The notes: generated by a model not told the origin, from the letters alone. A stretch of 64,000 nt of DNA from Micractinium sp. NFX-FRZ (GCA_029339195.1 JAPTJF010000052.1:156190-220189), one strand, 5' to 3'; counted from the first letter of the stretch, positions 22,001 through 32,857 are shown. Translations and numbers: made by a program.

Positions 22001-24600
22001 GGGCCACGGGGGCGCAGCGGCGAGCGGCGCCGCGCTGCCGCCGGCGAGCGGGCACCCGCCCAGCCGGCCATCAGGCTGCTGCCGGTGGTGGCGCCCGGCC
22101 CCATGCGCGGTTCAATAGAGGCCGGCCACTCCCCTCGGAGCAGCTGCTGCAGCAGGCTGTGCCCACCCTCTGGCATGCTGCTCATCCAGGCCCAGTCCAA
22201 GCCCTCGGGTAGCGACCCCACCGACCCCCGGCGGCGGTGAGCTGCCCCTCCCCAGGGCGCCGCCAGCACCGGCGCTGTGCGCTGCTGCGCGCCCGGCAGC
22301 GGGCGCGGCAGGCTGGCTGCCGTCGGCGACAGCGGGTCGTGGACATAGGTGCCGTCGCCGCCGCCATGGGTGGGCGAGGAGGGGCGGGAGGGGGTGCCCA
22401 GGGCGGCCTCCCTGGCAGCCATGGCTGCTGACATCAGCGCCAGCATGGCGCCGTCGCCGTGCCCCGTCAGCACCACCCGCCGCAGGCCAACCGTGCTGGC
22501 CAGCTGCAGAGTGAGCAGCGCCTGGAACTTCAATGAGTAGGGGTTGTCGTCCAGCGGGGTGCCGGGCTCCACCTGTGGGCGGTCAGTCAGGCCTGCAAGC
22601 GGTCCGGCAGGGCAGGGAGGGCAGGAGGTGTGGGGAAGCAACAGGGACCAGGGAGGCTGGTTGGAAGTGGGGGGGCGGATTCGAAGGCAAGGAAACGAGG
22701 GCAAGGCAGGCAGCCACAAGGGGCAAGCTGGCACAGACATGAGCAGGAGCAGTTTCGTCCATTCACGGCCTGGAGTGAAGCGGCAGCAAGGGCTGTGCAG
22801 GGCCCCACTCGTGTTGAGGCTCACCAAAACCTGGCCTGTCAAACGCGAGCACAGGCAGGCCGCAGGCGTCCGCCAGTGGCTGCATGACGTGGCGCCAGGC
22901 AAAGGTGCCGCCGCCAAACGAGTGAATGAGCACGATGCCGGTGTCCCGTGCGCCGGCAGTGCCGCGGAAGCCCTGCAGGCGGGCAAGCAGGGCGGCCAGG
23001 GAAGCAGGTTGTTGTTGTTATGCTTTCCGTGCTAGAGAAGAGAGGCACCAACAGAGTATCTGGAGCGGCCTTCCAAGTGCTGTTGCAGCTGGGGGGGCGA
23101 TGCAAGGCATCACCACCTCAGGGCACCTTGCCCCCTAGCAACCCTCAGCTTGCCGGCGCCGCAGCAAGCCACAGCTGCCCTCTTCCACCGCCACCAACAC
23201 ACCCGATCACCGCCTGCCCTCACCAGCGGCAGGGCGAGCTTGTAGTGCACCCTCAGTTCCCCGCACTGCGCCCAGCGGCTGTCAGCATCCGCCAGGTGGG
23301 CAGCAGGCACGTCGTGCTCCGCCGCGCTCTCGCCCACATCGCCGCCGCGCCCCTCCTCTGCCTGCGCCTGCAGCTGCCCCGCCAGCAGCCAAGTGTCCTC
23401 CCCCTGCTCCCAGGGGTATCCCAGGCCGCCCAGCCCGTGCTCCCACCGCTTGCGCGCCCAGCTCACGATGCGCTGCACGGGCAGGCAGGGAGGGAGGACC
23501 CGCGCTCAGGCTGGTGAGCACGTGGCAGGTGCCAAGGTTTGTTTGGGAAGCGTGCTCAGCAGGGCTCTCACCCCTTGGTGGCAAGGCTCACCGCAACACG
23601 CTGGCACCCTGCGAGAACGCCACCCCTTGCAAGCAAGCCGCAGTGGCACTTTGCAGCGCCCCCGCCACGCCAGCAGCTGCAAGCCCCCCGACCTGCTTGC
23701 CTGCGCCGCCAGCACTTGAGCCACGGCGCAGGCCATGTGCACGGCGTACAGCGCAATGAAGGGAGGCCACTGCCGGCGCTCCCACTGGCTGTGGCGCAGG
23801 GCATCCAGCTTCATCAGCCCCAGGGGCAGCGAGACGGCGGCAAACAGCAGCGCCGTCAGGCGGGCCGGCCTGCAGGTTGCGCCGGGGGCAGAGGAAGGGC
23901 ACCGGCGGTACGGGGGTCAGCATGCCACCGGCCTGGCAGCCAGCCAGTCAGCCAGCAGAAGCAGCACCCCAGCCCACCGCCCCAGGCACGCTGTGCATGC
24001 TGTGCGCGCTGTGCCGCACACCTCTGGAACTGCGGCCCCGAGCCCAGGCAGTGCGCGAGCGTGATGCTGGCGCATCGCAGCAGGGACAGCGCGACCACGT
24101 CTTCTGCCGACCCTTGGAAACTGTAGTGAAGCTGGCGGCTGTGGGTGGGCACTGCATTGGGCACGGCCGCCCAGTAGATGGCCAGTATGCAGGCGGCCTC
24201 GGCGGCTGCCAGCGTGGGCGGCGCCTGAAGGGGGGCGGGCAGCGCTGGGGTGCTGGGTTTGGAAGGGCGGGGGAATGCAGGCAAGGAGAAGGCGCTGCAG
24301 GCATACGGGAATTCACAAAGAGAGTCGACAAGCAACCACCCTACATGTCCGCCCACGCACCATGCTGTGCAAGCTGCCCAGCGCGCAGGTGCACAGGAAG
24401 CGGCAGGCGGCCGCGCAGCGCAGCAGAGACTCTGGGGCGCGTGATGCTGTTGAAGTGGCAGCGCCGGACCGCGCCCGCTCCTCTTTCTCCTGCCGCAGCT
24501 CCTCTGCCACTTGATCCATTCTCAGGGTGATGATGGGCTCCCGACGCAGCAAGGCCTGCACCGGAGGCGCCAGCTGGGCGCCCCCTGGCGGCGGCTGCAT
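19020..24600 (-). CDS. Membrane-anchored alpha/beta-hydrolase-fold protein with large repeat insertion
   Basis: Eleven minus-strand exons (24600-24361, 24224-24022, 23869-23701, 23472-23224, 22972-22825, 22592-21397, 21161-20651, 20429-20329, 20159-20049, 19611-19478, 19161-19020) give 1067 residues in one frame. The N-terminal 200 residues hold three or four hydrophobic helices. The fold begins near residue 280 with an oxyanion strand (IVLIHSFGGGTFAWRHV) and FDRPGFGLTDRP, resembling large plant hydrolases of this architecture. The elbow reads TGHGDG, so the nucleophile position is Gly. The acid (GEADHMVP) and histidine (SGHLSHEE) are kept. Between elbow and C-terminal half sit about 500 disordered residues with a tandem repeat. 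Three introns use GC donors. The start at 24600 has A at -3, and an in-frame ATG lies 33 bases upstream. Confidence 0.85.
21397..21752 (-). repeat. In-frame tandem repeats (LIDNPSFLSQP units)
   Basis: The end of exon 6 of the hydrolase encodes four units starting Gly/Ser-Leu-Ile/Val-Asp-Asn-Pro/Val-Ser-Phe/Tyr-Leu-Ser-Gln. The spacers are of 30-40 residues rich in Ser, Gly, Glu and Gln (one shared spacer core reads AGEGPLHQ). The last unit stops exactly at the GC-type splice donor at 21396. Confidence 0.85.
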
Positions 24601-25668
24601 GATGGACGCACGTGACTCACGCCCTTGATGCATCCGTTCCTGGGCAGCGAGTGATGTTCAGAGCGACTGGCTGTTGCGGTTGCTGCTGCTCCTCGTGCCC
24701 GCACGCCACATGGCTCTGTGCTGCCCCGGCTCGTCGCCGCCGCCGCCCGTTCCCGCCCGCGCCTGCCGCCTGCCGCTACTGGCTCAGTAACGGAACGCGC
24801 GCTCCGTGCCGGTTTACTGATCGAAACTGATGCCGAAGCAATTGCCCAAGAGCTGCCCGAGAGTTCAGAGCTCCGCTCAGTCCGGACCCTAGACCGACAG
24901 TGCAGAGACCTCGGCAGCGTTGCACGCGCGCCGAACAAGTTTTAATAAGCATGAAAACCCACTGGCATTACTGGATCGCCAATTTGTGTGAGACCTGAAT
25001 TTTTTAGGTGGCAGCACGGGCAGCAAGGAGCGGCACTGGGGGCACTACCCGGCCTCTGCATGCCCCACCGTTTCTCTATTCACGTTGGTTTGGAACTTGG
25101 CTTTGAAGGAAACAGGAGGGAGCTCGCTTCTAGACCCCCGGCTCGTGGGCTCAGCTTTTCCCCTGCGTTGCGGTAGCGTTGGCGCAGGTGCGACGGTCTT
25201 GGCTGTCTGCCGGCATGACCGACCATTGGGGCTTGCGACGCGCGGCGCTAACCAAGCGTCAGGCTGCAGGACAGCTTGTGGGCGCTAGGCTGCATGGCAC
25301 ACTCTGCTTGGACGCCCCGCGTCGCTCCCACAGCCTCCAAGGCTGAGGCACAGCCCAGTCAGAGCGTGCGCGTCGCCCGCAAGGCCGCACAGGCTGCCCG
25401 CCAGGCACTGGGGTTTCGGCGTGTGGGTCCTCCACAGGCGCTGCTGCCTGCAAGGCAGAGGCACACGGCAACATTGTAACTTCAGCGCCCTGGCGAGCTC
25501 ACTGCCACCACTCACCTTCACCCCACCTGCACTTTCCCACCGCAGTTTTGCGAGCGCCCAAGAGCCGCAGCCGGCGCTCGGTTGCAGCTCTGCAGCCGCC
25601 GCCAGCGGTGAGCGACGCGCCGCCGCGGTGTGCGCTGCTCTGCACTGCCGGCAGCCCGTGCCCCCAGC
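24601..25668. other. Divergent intergenic region
   Basis: About 1.07 kb separates the start of the minus-strand hydrolase and the plus-strand gene at 25669, so it should hold both promoters. The central 24930-25010 is noticeably AT-richer than its surroundings (GTTTTAATAAGCATGAAAACCC, ATTTTTTAGG). No additional gene is supported. Confidence 0.45.
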
Positions 25669-27385
25669 ATGGAGCCTCTGGGCGGAGGGAGCAAGCCGCT
25701 GCGTGCGGCTTGCAGGCCCGCCACGCGGCACCGCAAGCGGCTGCAGAGCTGCAGCGACACCGAGAGCTGCTCGCCGGCAGACCCCGCGCCGCCGCTGCTC
25801 AAGGTGTGGGGTGGTGCAGGCGGCAGTGTGGGGGACCTCTTGAGCGGGGGCTGTGACGGGGCACGTGCGTAGGGAGGCAATGCCGCTGCGGCTGGCAAGC
25901 CGGTGCTTTATGTAATTGGAGATACTGGCGATGCAGCTGCCTGTGCTGCTCCTGCACTCTCCCTTGCTGTCACGGGCGGCGCTCAGATGTGCCCAAAGCT
26001 TCCATGCAAGCGCTCCTTGGTCACCCTCCTGCCCTGCCCTGCACCACCACCCTTCCCCTTGTGCAGCGCACACGGCGCAAGGCCAACGGCGGCAGCACGG
26101 CGGGTGCTGAGCGTGGTGGCAGTGACGCCACCGCCACAGCGGCAGCGGTGGCTCCGACCACGCCCACCGCTGCAGATGCCCCTGCCGAGGGCCTCTGCCC
26201 TCACGAGCTGTCCCTCTTTGTGCGCTGGCACGCCGAGGGTGGCGGCGTGCGCGTCAACTGCCTGCGCCTCAACCCCTTCTCAACCATTGACGAGCTGAGG
26301 GGGTTGTCGCGCCGCCTGGTCAAGTCGGCATTCGCTGATGCCGCCTCCCTGCCAGATTACCTGGTGAGAGAGCGATGAGCGTGGGGTGGGGTGCTAGCAT
26401 TGGGTGCGTGCGATCACTTGTGCTGAAACGCATGGCAAACTGTGTGTTTGTGCGGTGAGTGTGCCCGATCACATGCAAGTTCCACGGCATGGCGACTGGC
26501 CTGGTCATATGCCACCTGCTCCCCACTTCATGCCACCCTGTACCGCCGCCGATCTGCCCTACTTGGTACAAGCTCTCCACTGCACAACGGCCGTGCGGCC
26601 TGATCATATGCAACGTGCTTTTTCATAACACACACTTATACGTCCCACCCTCCCTCCCGCAGGTCTGCCCCGAGTGGTACAAGTTTTCTCCCGCTGAGCA
26701 GCTGGTGTCTCTGCCGGGCGACATTGCTCGCACCGAGTTCCGGCTGGCGGTGACGCTGGAGGGGTGGGAGTACACGCTGTGCGAGCGCACGCTGCCCGGC
26801 ACGCCAGACCCGGAGCGCAAGCTTCTCGTCACGGTGCGAGTGGATTGTAGCGGGGCTGGCCTGGGTGCACAGTGGTGGTGGGGGCGGCTGTGATGGATGC
26901 AGGGTGTGGTGGGCTGGACAGTCATGAGTGCAGGCTGCTGACCGCTGAGAGGGTTGCATGTGCAAAGGTTACGGCAGCATATGGGTTGCTACCCGTCTGT
27001 TTCTGGGGGTGATGCAGTGGTGCCCCCGACCGCAGTAGCTAGGCCCGCCCTCCTCTCACCCATGGTGCATGCACATTCTCCCCCCTTCCCATGTTCTGAC
27101 CTGCAGCTGGCGGAATTCGAGAGTGACGCCGTGACTGTGTCCGACCGCCAGTACGTCGCCCGCCTGCTCTCCTACCCCACCGTCTGCGTGAAGCGCGCCT
27201 TCCTGGACGCCGCCGTGGCGGCGCTGCGGGAGGGGCGCGCCCCCGGCGGCGGCGGCACCAGCAGCAGCAGCAGCGCCGGCGACGGCGCCGCGTCAGGTGG
27301 CGGTGGTGAAGAGCCAGAGGGGGAGGAGGCAGTGGGGGAGGAGGCGTGCAGCCGCCCGCCCTCACCCAGCCTCTCCTCCGCCTGA
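25669..27385 (+). CDS. Conserved-looking protein of unknown function, possibly organelle-targeted
   Basis: Exons 25669-25803, 26067-26363, 26663-26833 and 27107-27385 give 293 residues, and all introns are phase 0. The first 60 residues are Arg/Ala/Ser-rich with few acids, which suits a plastid or mitochondrial transit peptide. The core (residues about 75-245) is a compact alpha/beta sequence with ELSLFVRWH, NPFSTIDELR, CPEWYKFSP, LEGWEYTLCERTLPG and YPTVCVKRAFLDAAV. The C-terminal 50 residues are Gly/Ser then Glu-rich and disordered. I recognise no family, but aromatic and charged positions look constrained and the splice junctions fit, so it is very likely real. Confidence 0.65.
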
Positions 27386-28644
27386 GCAGCAGTGCCCTGC
27401 TCCCTGCCTTGGGTAGCACTGGCCGGCGGCCCCTTGCAGGGGTTGCACCAGTCAGCGCCACGCCCAGCGGCGACAGTGACACGACAGCAGCAGGCGCCAG
27501 CCAGTGGGCTGTGCGCCCGCTTTCCTTTCACCCGACTGGACACGGTGGGGTGCAGCACGGCGCGTGCCTCGGCCTGCTTCGGGGCGCTCGCGGCGCAGAG
27601 CGCAGCAGGCCGGGCCTGCGCTACACCCACTCTCCTGCCACACACAAATGGAGATTTACACGCACACTCGCTTGGTTGTTTCTCTGCTTGCTTGCACCCA
27701 CCCGCCGGCACTAGCGATTTGCATTGCACACCAACTGGGGCCCGGGTCTGCACACACATCTCACCAACGCATCGCTCGGTCCTTGGGCCCGTTTTTACCT
27801 CTCGAGCCCCTGCTTGCTAGTCGTCCCGCACACTGAGCGGGCTGCCCTTACCCCAGCACTGATGAATTTCTACAACTTACAAAAAAGATAAAAAGACACA
27901 CTCTTTCCCTTGCCTGCCTGCTCTCCCGGCTCCACCGCCCCCTCCTCCCTGCGTTGGGTTCTTCTGATCTGGTTTGACTACACACCCCTCCTCTCCCCTC
28001 CCCTCCTCCCCTTCCCTCTCCCTCCTCCCTCTTCAAGGACTCCTCGACTTGTTGACCCCCCTTGCCCTGCTCTTCGTCTGCTGTCTGCCCTGGGCCCAGC
28101 AGCCCGCTCTCCCTCCCCGCCACACGCTGCCCCAGCATGGCTGGCTGGGGTGCCAAAATTTTGACCGCACTCCCCCCAATTCTCCGCTTCTCCCCGCTGC
28201 TACTCTTGCACGAGTGGCCACCCTTCTTTTGTCCGCTGGCGTGCTCCCTCCCTCCCCCAACCTCCACACTGCCTCCCCTGTGCTCGCTTGCCCCCGCTTC
28301 CCCTTCCGCATAGTTGCGCTGCATGTCCCCCCCTGCCTCTCCCCTCGCCCCCAGCTCTCAGGGTTACACACCTCACGGCCACACTCTTCTCACCCTGCCT
28401 GTAATCACAGTTACAGCTTCAGTCAAAGAGCAAAGGCAGCAAAGTGGGAAGAAGATATTACGAAGGGCAGCAGGGCAGGCAGCCCGGGCGCAGGGAGGCA
28501 GCCAGTCCAGCAAGGGATAGAGTACTGGCAGTACGAGGTAAGACGGGTAGGAGGGAAGCAGAATGCCGGCGGGCTGAGCAAGTTGCTGGCAGGCACTTGC
28601 AGCGCAGACTTGGGTTGTTGCTGTTCCGCAGCCCCAGCCCCCGC
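27386..28644. other. Convergent 3' region
   Basis: Two genes end toward each other across about 1.26 kb. The stretch is CT-rich (notably 27960-28060) with an AT-rich island at 27865-27900. Plus TGTAA occurs at 28400-28404 and minus-orientation TGTAA at 28364-28368 and 28411-28415. No open frame here resembles a gene. Confidence 0.5.
28411..28415 (-). terminator. Minus-strand TGTAA, EF-P poly(A) signal
   Basis: TTACA on the plus strand lies 230 bases past the EF-P stop at 28645-28647. A second candidate lies at 28364-28368. Confidence 0.5.
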
Positions 28645-31006
28645 TCAGCCTCTCCGCACAAAGGTGCGCTCCCCAGTTTCAACCACCACCAGGTCGCCCG
28701 TCTGCACAAAGGGAGGCACCTGGATCTGCGGGGCAACAAGGGAAGGTGGGAGGGTGGACAGACGGATGAAAAGTGAGGGATGGGTGCAGGGGCGGTGCAT
28801 GGCAGCGCAAACCGGAAGCCCTGCTCCCACCGCGCACGTCCCCACACCACCCTGGTCGCCCCCCACCTGCCCGCCTGGCGTGGCCAGCCCGGCATGCAGC
28901 CAAGCCCAGCCCAGGCCAGCCCAGCAAGCGGTTGGCAATGCGCCATGTGGCACCCCACCTCGATGCCGCCCTCGCACACCGCCCGCTTGTAGGAGGGCGC
29001 CGCCGTTTCCCCCTTCATGGTGGGGGCCGCCTCCACCACCGCCAGCGTCACGTGGTTGGGCACCTGCACACTTGGTGAGGTGGGGGTGGGGGGGCAGGCA
29101 GTCGGGTGAACAAAGGCAGGCGGAAGGGCTTCGGTGCCCCTCTCCATTCTCAAAGCATGTGCATGCTGTGCATGCTGGGCGGGGGCGCACCTCCCCGGTG
29201 ACAGGTGTGTCGCTGGTGCCGTGGAAGTTGAGGGTCACCTCCAGCCCCTCCTTCAGGAAGTCGGCCGCCTCGCCAAACACCTCCCTGTGCCCACACACGG
29301 GCATGGCAAGAAAGAAGGGTCAGACAGGGAGATGGCAGCTGGGCAGCAATGGACACCCAGCCTCACGTCATCGCCTCTACCGGAGGTGCTTCATACATGT
29401 CTGAAACAATCGGCAATCACGCTAAACAGTCCCCTGGCGAGGGGGGGGTGGGAGGGAGTGGCCAACAGGTGGCGCAACAAGGAGCGCTGGGCAGCACAGG
29501 CCAGGGTGGGCGCTGAGGGAGGCCGGCTAACCCACAGGGCTGCAGAAGACATGGGAATCGGTGCTGAGGGTCTCGCACGCAAGTCCACACCCACCTGTCC
29601 AACGCCGGCTGTTCGTGTTTCTAAGCGACAGACCCGCAGCTTCATCCACAACAGCGACAACAACTGCGTAGGCAGGGCCAGAAACACAACACCCACCTGT
29701 CCACCGGCAGCTGCTCGTAGCTCTCCGGGTCCATGCAGTGAACCTGGCTGCCTGCAGGGTGTGTGCGGCGGGAGGTGGGTGAAGTGAGTGTGCGTGAGCA
29801 GTGGGAGTGCAGCGCACTTGGCTGCCTGCGTGCGATGAGAGGTTGCTTGCAGAGAGCGCACCCGACTTTGGCCTGAGACAAACCGGAACACGGCCCTCAC
29901 ACACGCCAGACCGCCCACCTCCCAACCCACCCTCGGTGTAGCGGCGCTAGAGCTTGCGCCCCTCTGGACACGGATGCCCGCCCCTACACTTCCTTCCCTA
30001 ACAGCGGGGTGCAGCCTCTCACTTGACAGCCACCTCCCAACCCACCCTCGGTGTACAGGCACTGGAACTTGCGCCCCTCCAGCCGCACATGCTGCACCAA
30101 GTCAGAGGGTCGGAACTTGGCTGGGTGCTTGGCCTTGGTCACGATGTCACGCAGCTCGAGGTTGACGTTGCCCAGCTGGCGCTGCAGGGTGCAGCAGAGT
30201 GCAGGGGGTAGCAGCGTGGGCCGTGTGCACAGCTTGGGGGTCACGCAGCTCAGAGTAGACGCCGCCCAGCGCACGCCGCAGAAGACACAGTGCAGTGCAG
30301 AGGTGTCGGCGTCGGTGGCATGGTCAAGCAAAGCGGCAATCTGTTGAGCAGGACAGCAGTCGCAGCAATGGTGACTGCAGCAGTGCAGAAGTACAGGCAG
30401 GCAGGCAGGCATGACGGCGCGGGCGTGCGGGCGGTGGGCCACTCACGCCCATGGCTCGGTTCTGCAGGCTCACAACTTGCAGCAGCTTGCCCTGGTGCTC
30501 TATCACGTTGCCCACGCGCAGCTGCAGCGTGGAAGTGAGTCGGTTGCTAGGTTGTTGAGGCAGTCATCTTGGCGACACGCATTCGCGGGGGCCACAGCAC
30601 ACGTGGGGTGGGTGAGGTGGGGTGGCGCAGCAGGTGGCATGGGTTGGGGACAGCTGGCAAGCGCTTGATGCAGGCTGTCTGTGGAGGCTGCTGCTGCTCC
30701 TTATGTGGCTGATTGACCTAGTTTAGGGATGAAATGCACGGAGAGGACGGCTTGGAGCTGACGTCCGCTCTTGACAGCCTGCGATGGTCCCGCTCCCCCG
30801 ACTGCTGCCTGTGGCGGCGGCGGCGGCAGACCTACCCAGGCGCCTGCCAGGATCCCGCGCACCTCATTAGCCTGCTTCTTCACCCCTCTCAGCTGCATGA
30901 GCTGAGTGAGGGCTGGTACCGCCTGCCCAAACGCCGTCACCTCGTTGAGAGGCCCTGCATTGCAGAGCAGGCTCCTTAGCTTCAACAGCTGCTGCAATCC
31001 ACGCAT
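28645..31006 (-). CDS. efp: Elongation factor P, organellar
   Basis: Seven minus-strand exons (31006-30836, 30521-30447, 30181-30046, 29751-29697, 29284-29191, 29063-28959, 28725-28645) give 238 residues. That is bacterial EF-P length (about 185) plus a leader of about 50 residues rich in Leu, Arg and Gln. The three EF-P domains are visible: LRVGNVIEHQGKLLQVV, then FRPSDLVQHVRLEG and MDPESYEQLPV, then VPNHVTLAVVEA, VQVPPFVQTGDLVVV and a final ERTFVRR. EF-P binds between the ribosomal P and E sites and relieves stalling at proline runs. The prokaryotic type plus a leader implies plastid or mitochondrial ribosomes. The loop tip that carries the modified Lys/Arg in bacteria reads MG/RQLGN, so Arg is the likely tip residue, and the exon 2/3 junction falls right there. 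Confidence 0.93.
29586..29630 (-). repeat. Decayed copy of EF-P exon 4 edge in its intron
   Basis: The plus-strand sequence ACCCACCTGTCCAACGCCGG and what follows resembles the donor end of exon 4 at 29691-29735 (ACCCACCTGTCCACCGGCAG). It lies about 105 bases further into the downstream intron and has point changes and indels. Confidence 0.65.
29907..29975 (-). repeat. Decayed copy of EF-P exon 3 edge in its intron
   Basis: The stretch CCCACCTCCCAACCCACCCT and the following CGGTGTAGCGGCGCTAGAGC matches the donor region and 3' end of exon 3 at 30029-30085 with substitutions. It is displaced about 122 bases into the downstream intron. Its frame is broken by a TAG. Confidence 0.75.
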
Positions 31007-31250
31007 GGCTGCTGTTGGATCGCCCTAAAATCAATGCAGGCTCAAATCGTTCGGGTTTTGCTGCAAAGTCGCCACGTCCCCATCCAGCGTGGCGACGATG
31101 GGCCCTCATCCTGCTGTGAGCATAGTCAGTACGCGTTGAGGGTGAGCATAGCGTAATCTTCGTGCTATTCAGTTCTTCTCTGTGCCGCGCCGTGCCCAGC
31201 CGCTCAGGTGCCGCCCTCTGCCACTCCCCCCACCACTCCCCTCCGCCAAA
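31007..31250. promoter_or_regulatory. Short bidirectional promoter
   Basis: Only 244 bases separate the start codons of EF-P (minus) and the tRNA-binding protein (plus), so both promoters and both leaders must fit here. The middle (31020-31175) is less GC-rich than the flanks. No TATA box is evident. Confidence 0.7.
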
Positions 31251-32857
31251 ATGGCCTGCCAGGCAGCCCGCGTCTGCCGCTCCATGGTGGCGGCGCCCAT
31301 GCAGCCCGCCCTGCGCAGCCTGAAGGCCGCCTGGGCCCCCGCGGCACTGCGGCAACCGCAGCAGCAGCTGCAGCGCCGTGCCGCCGCCTCGCGGACAGTG
31401 CTGGCCGCCGCTGAGGCAGAGGCCGCTGGTGAGCCTCTCCATCACATACGCAGCATTTCACACATTGCCATGCATCTCTTTTTCAGCTTCTACACACTGC
31501 AGCTGCACACTTGTGGTTGCCGCCCCTTCGCACACCCACTGGCCCGCCGCCGCCATGTCCCCTTTCTCCTGGTTGCAGCCCCCGCTGCTGCCGCTGCTGC
31601 TGTGCCCGATGTGACCAAGATGGACATCCGTGTGGGCAAGATCGTGTCTGTGGAGAAGCACCCGGATGCGGACAGCCTGTATGTGGAGCAGATTGACATT
31701 GGGGAGGCGGAGGGGCCGCGCACGATTGTCAGCGGCCTGGTCAAGTACGTGCCGCTGGAGCAGATGCAGGTGAGCAGATGAGCGGTGCTTGCAACCGTGT
31801 TGTCTCTCAGATTATGTATCGGGATGAATTCAGGGCTGTGGGGAGGCAAGCACGCGCCAGCGGAGCAGATGCAGGTGAGAACCATCAGCGGTGCTTGCAA
31901 CAAATCTATCTTTAACGAATGGTTGTTTGGGTTGAATTCCTGCTTTGGAAAGGTAGGCACGTGCTAGCGGAGCAGGTGCAGGTGAGTGCTGGCTGGGTGA
32001 GGGAAAGCAGGAGGGCAAATGGGAGGTCATGTGGCTTGAGTCGAGTGCATGCTGTTGGCAGGAGATGCGTGGGTGCGTGGGGGTGGAGAACTGTTTGATC
32101 ACAAAGAGCTGTTGGTTGGCAGGCAGGATGGAGGGCACGAGCGCAGGCGGGGGCTGTGCTGCGAGCGGAGCTGAAGGTCCTGGGAAGAAGAAGTGTGGGG
32201 CTCAACCTTTGCCCCTCTTCTCACCACCTGTCCTCTGCATTTATCTATTCCCCCCATCCGCCCTCTGCAGGACCGCTCCGTCATCATCATCGCCAACCTG
32301 AAGCCCCGCAACATGCGCGGCGTCAAGAGCCACGGCATGGTGCTGTGCGCCAGCAACGCGGAGCACACCGAGGTGGAGCCGCTGTGCCCGCCCGAGGGCG
32401 CCGCCCTGGGCGAGCGCTGCTGGTTTGGCGAGGAGGCGGAGCAGGGGGAGCCGGCAAAGCCCAACCAGGTGGGTGGGTGGCTACCTGGGGATGGGTGGCA
32501 GGAGGGGGAGCCAAACTTTCTTGAGCAGGCGCGGGCCAGTGCTGCTGCGGTGAGGCAGAGTTGTGTGTGTTGTGTGCGTGAAATCAAGCCGACTTGACTA
32601 CATGCCGCTTGATACACGCATGCACGCTGCCTACCATTGTCACTTGCATTCCCCCCCTGTGAATTGCACTCATGCTAAACCTCCTTGACCCTTCGTTTCT
32701 TGGCTCCCCTCAGGTGGACAAGAAGAAGATGTGGGAGGAGGTGGCGCCGCTGCTGGCCACCGACGGCGGCCGCGTGGCGGGCTTTGCGGGGCGGCCCATG
32801 ATGACCAGCGCAGGCGCTGTGACCGCGGCCACCCTGGCAGAGGCCAGCATCTCCTGA
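31251..32857 (+). CDS. tRNA-binding OB-fold protein (EMAPII/Arc1-like), organellar
   Basis: Exons 31251-31428, 31579-31769, 32271-32468 and 32714-32857 give 236 residues. The first 60 are Arg/Ala/Gln-rich without acids, a likely plastid transit peptide. The rest is a complete tRNA_bind OB fold: [20 protein letters not shown], then [14 protein letters not shown], then [20 protein letters not shown] and LCASN. This matches the C-terminal domain of EMAPII, Arc1p and plant MetRS-type cofactors. These domains bind tRNA structure in general and often assist aminoacyl-tRNA synthetases. No synthetase is fused here. The C-terminal 47 residues ([14 protein letters not shown] onward) also match the family's usual tail. 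It shares a short divergent promoter with organellar EF-P, which fits co-expression of translation genes. Confidence 0.92.
31755..31986 (+). repeat. Tandem duplication of exon 2 edge plus splice donor
   Basis: The exon 2 end with its donor (GGAGCAGATGCAGGTGAG, about 31757-31774) recurs at 31862-31879 nearly exactly and at 31969-31986 with changes (GGAGCAGGTGCAGGTGAG). The intervening 90 bases are also repeated (AGCGGTGCTTGCAAC at 31780 and 31888). The period is about 107 bases. Confidence 0.9.
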
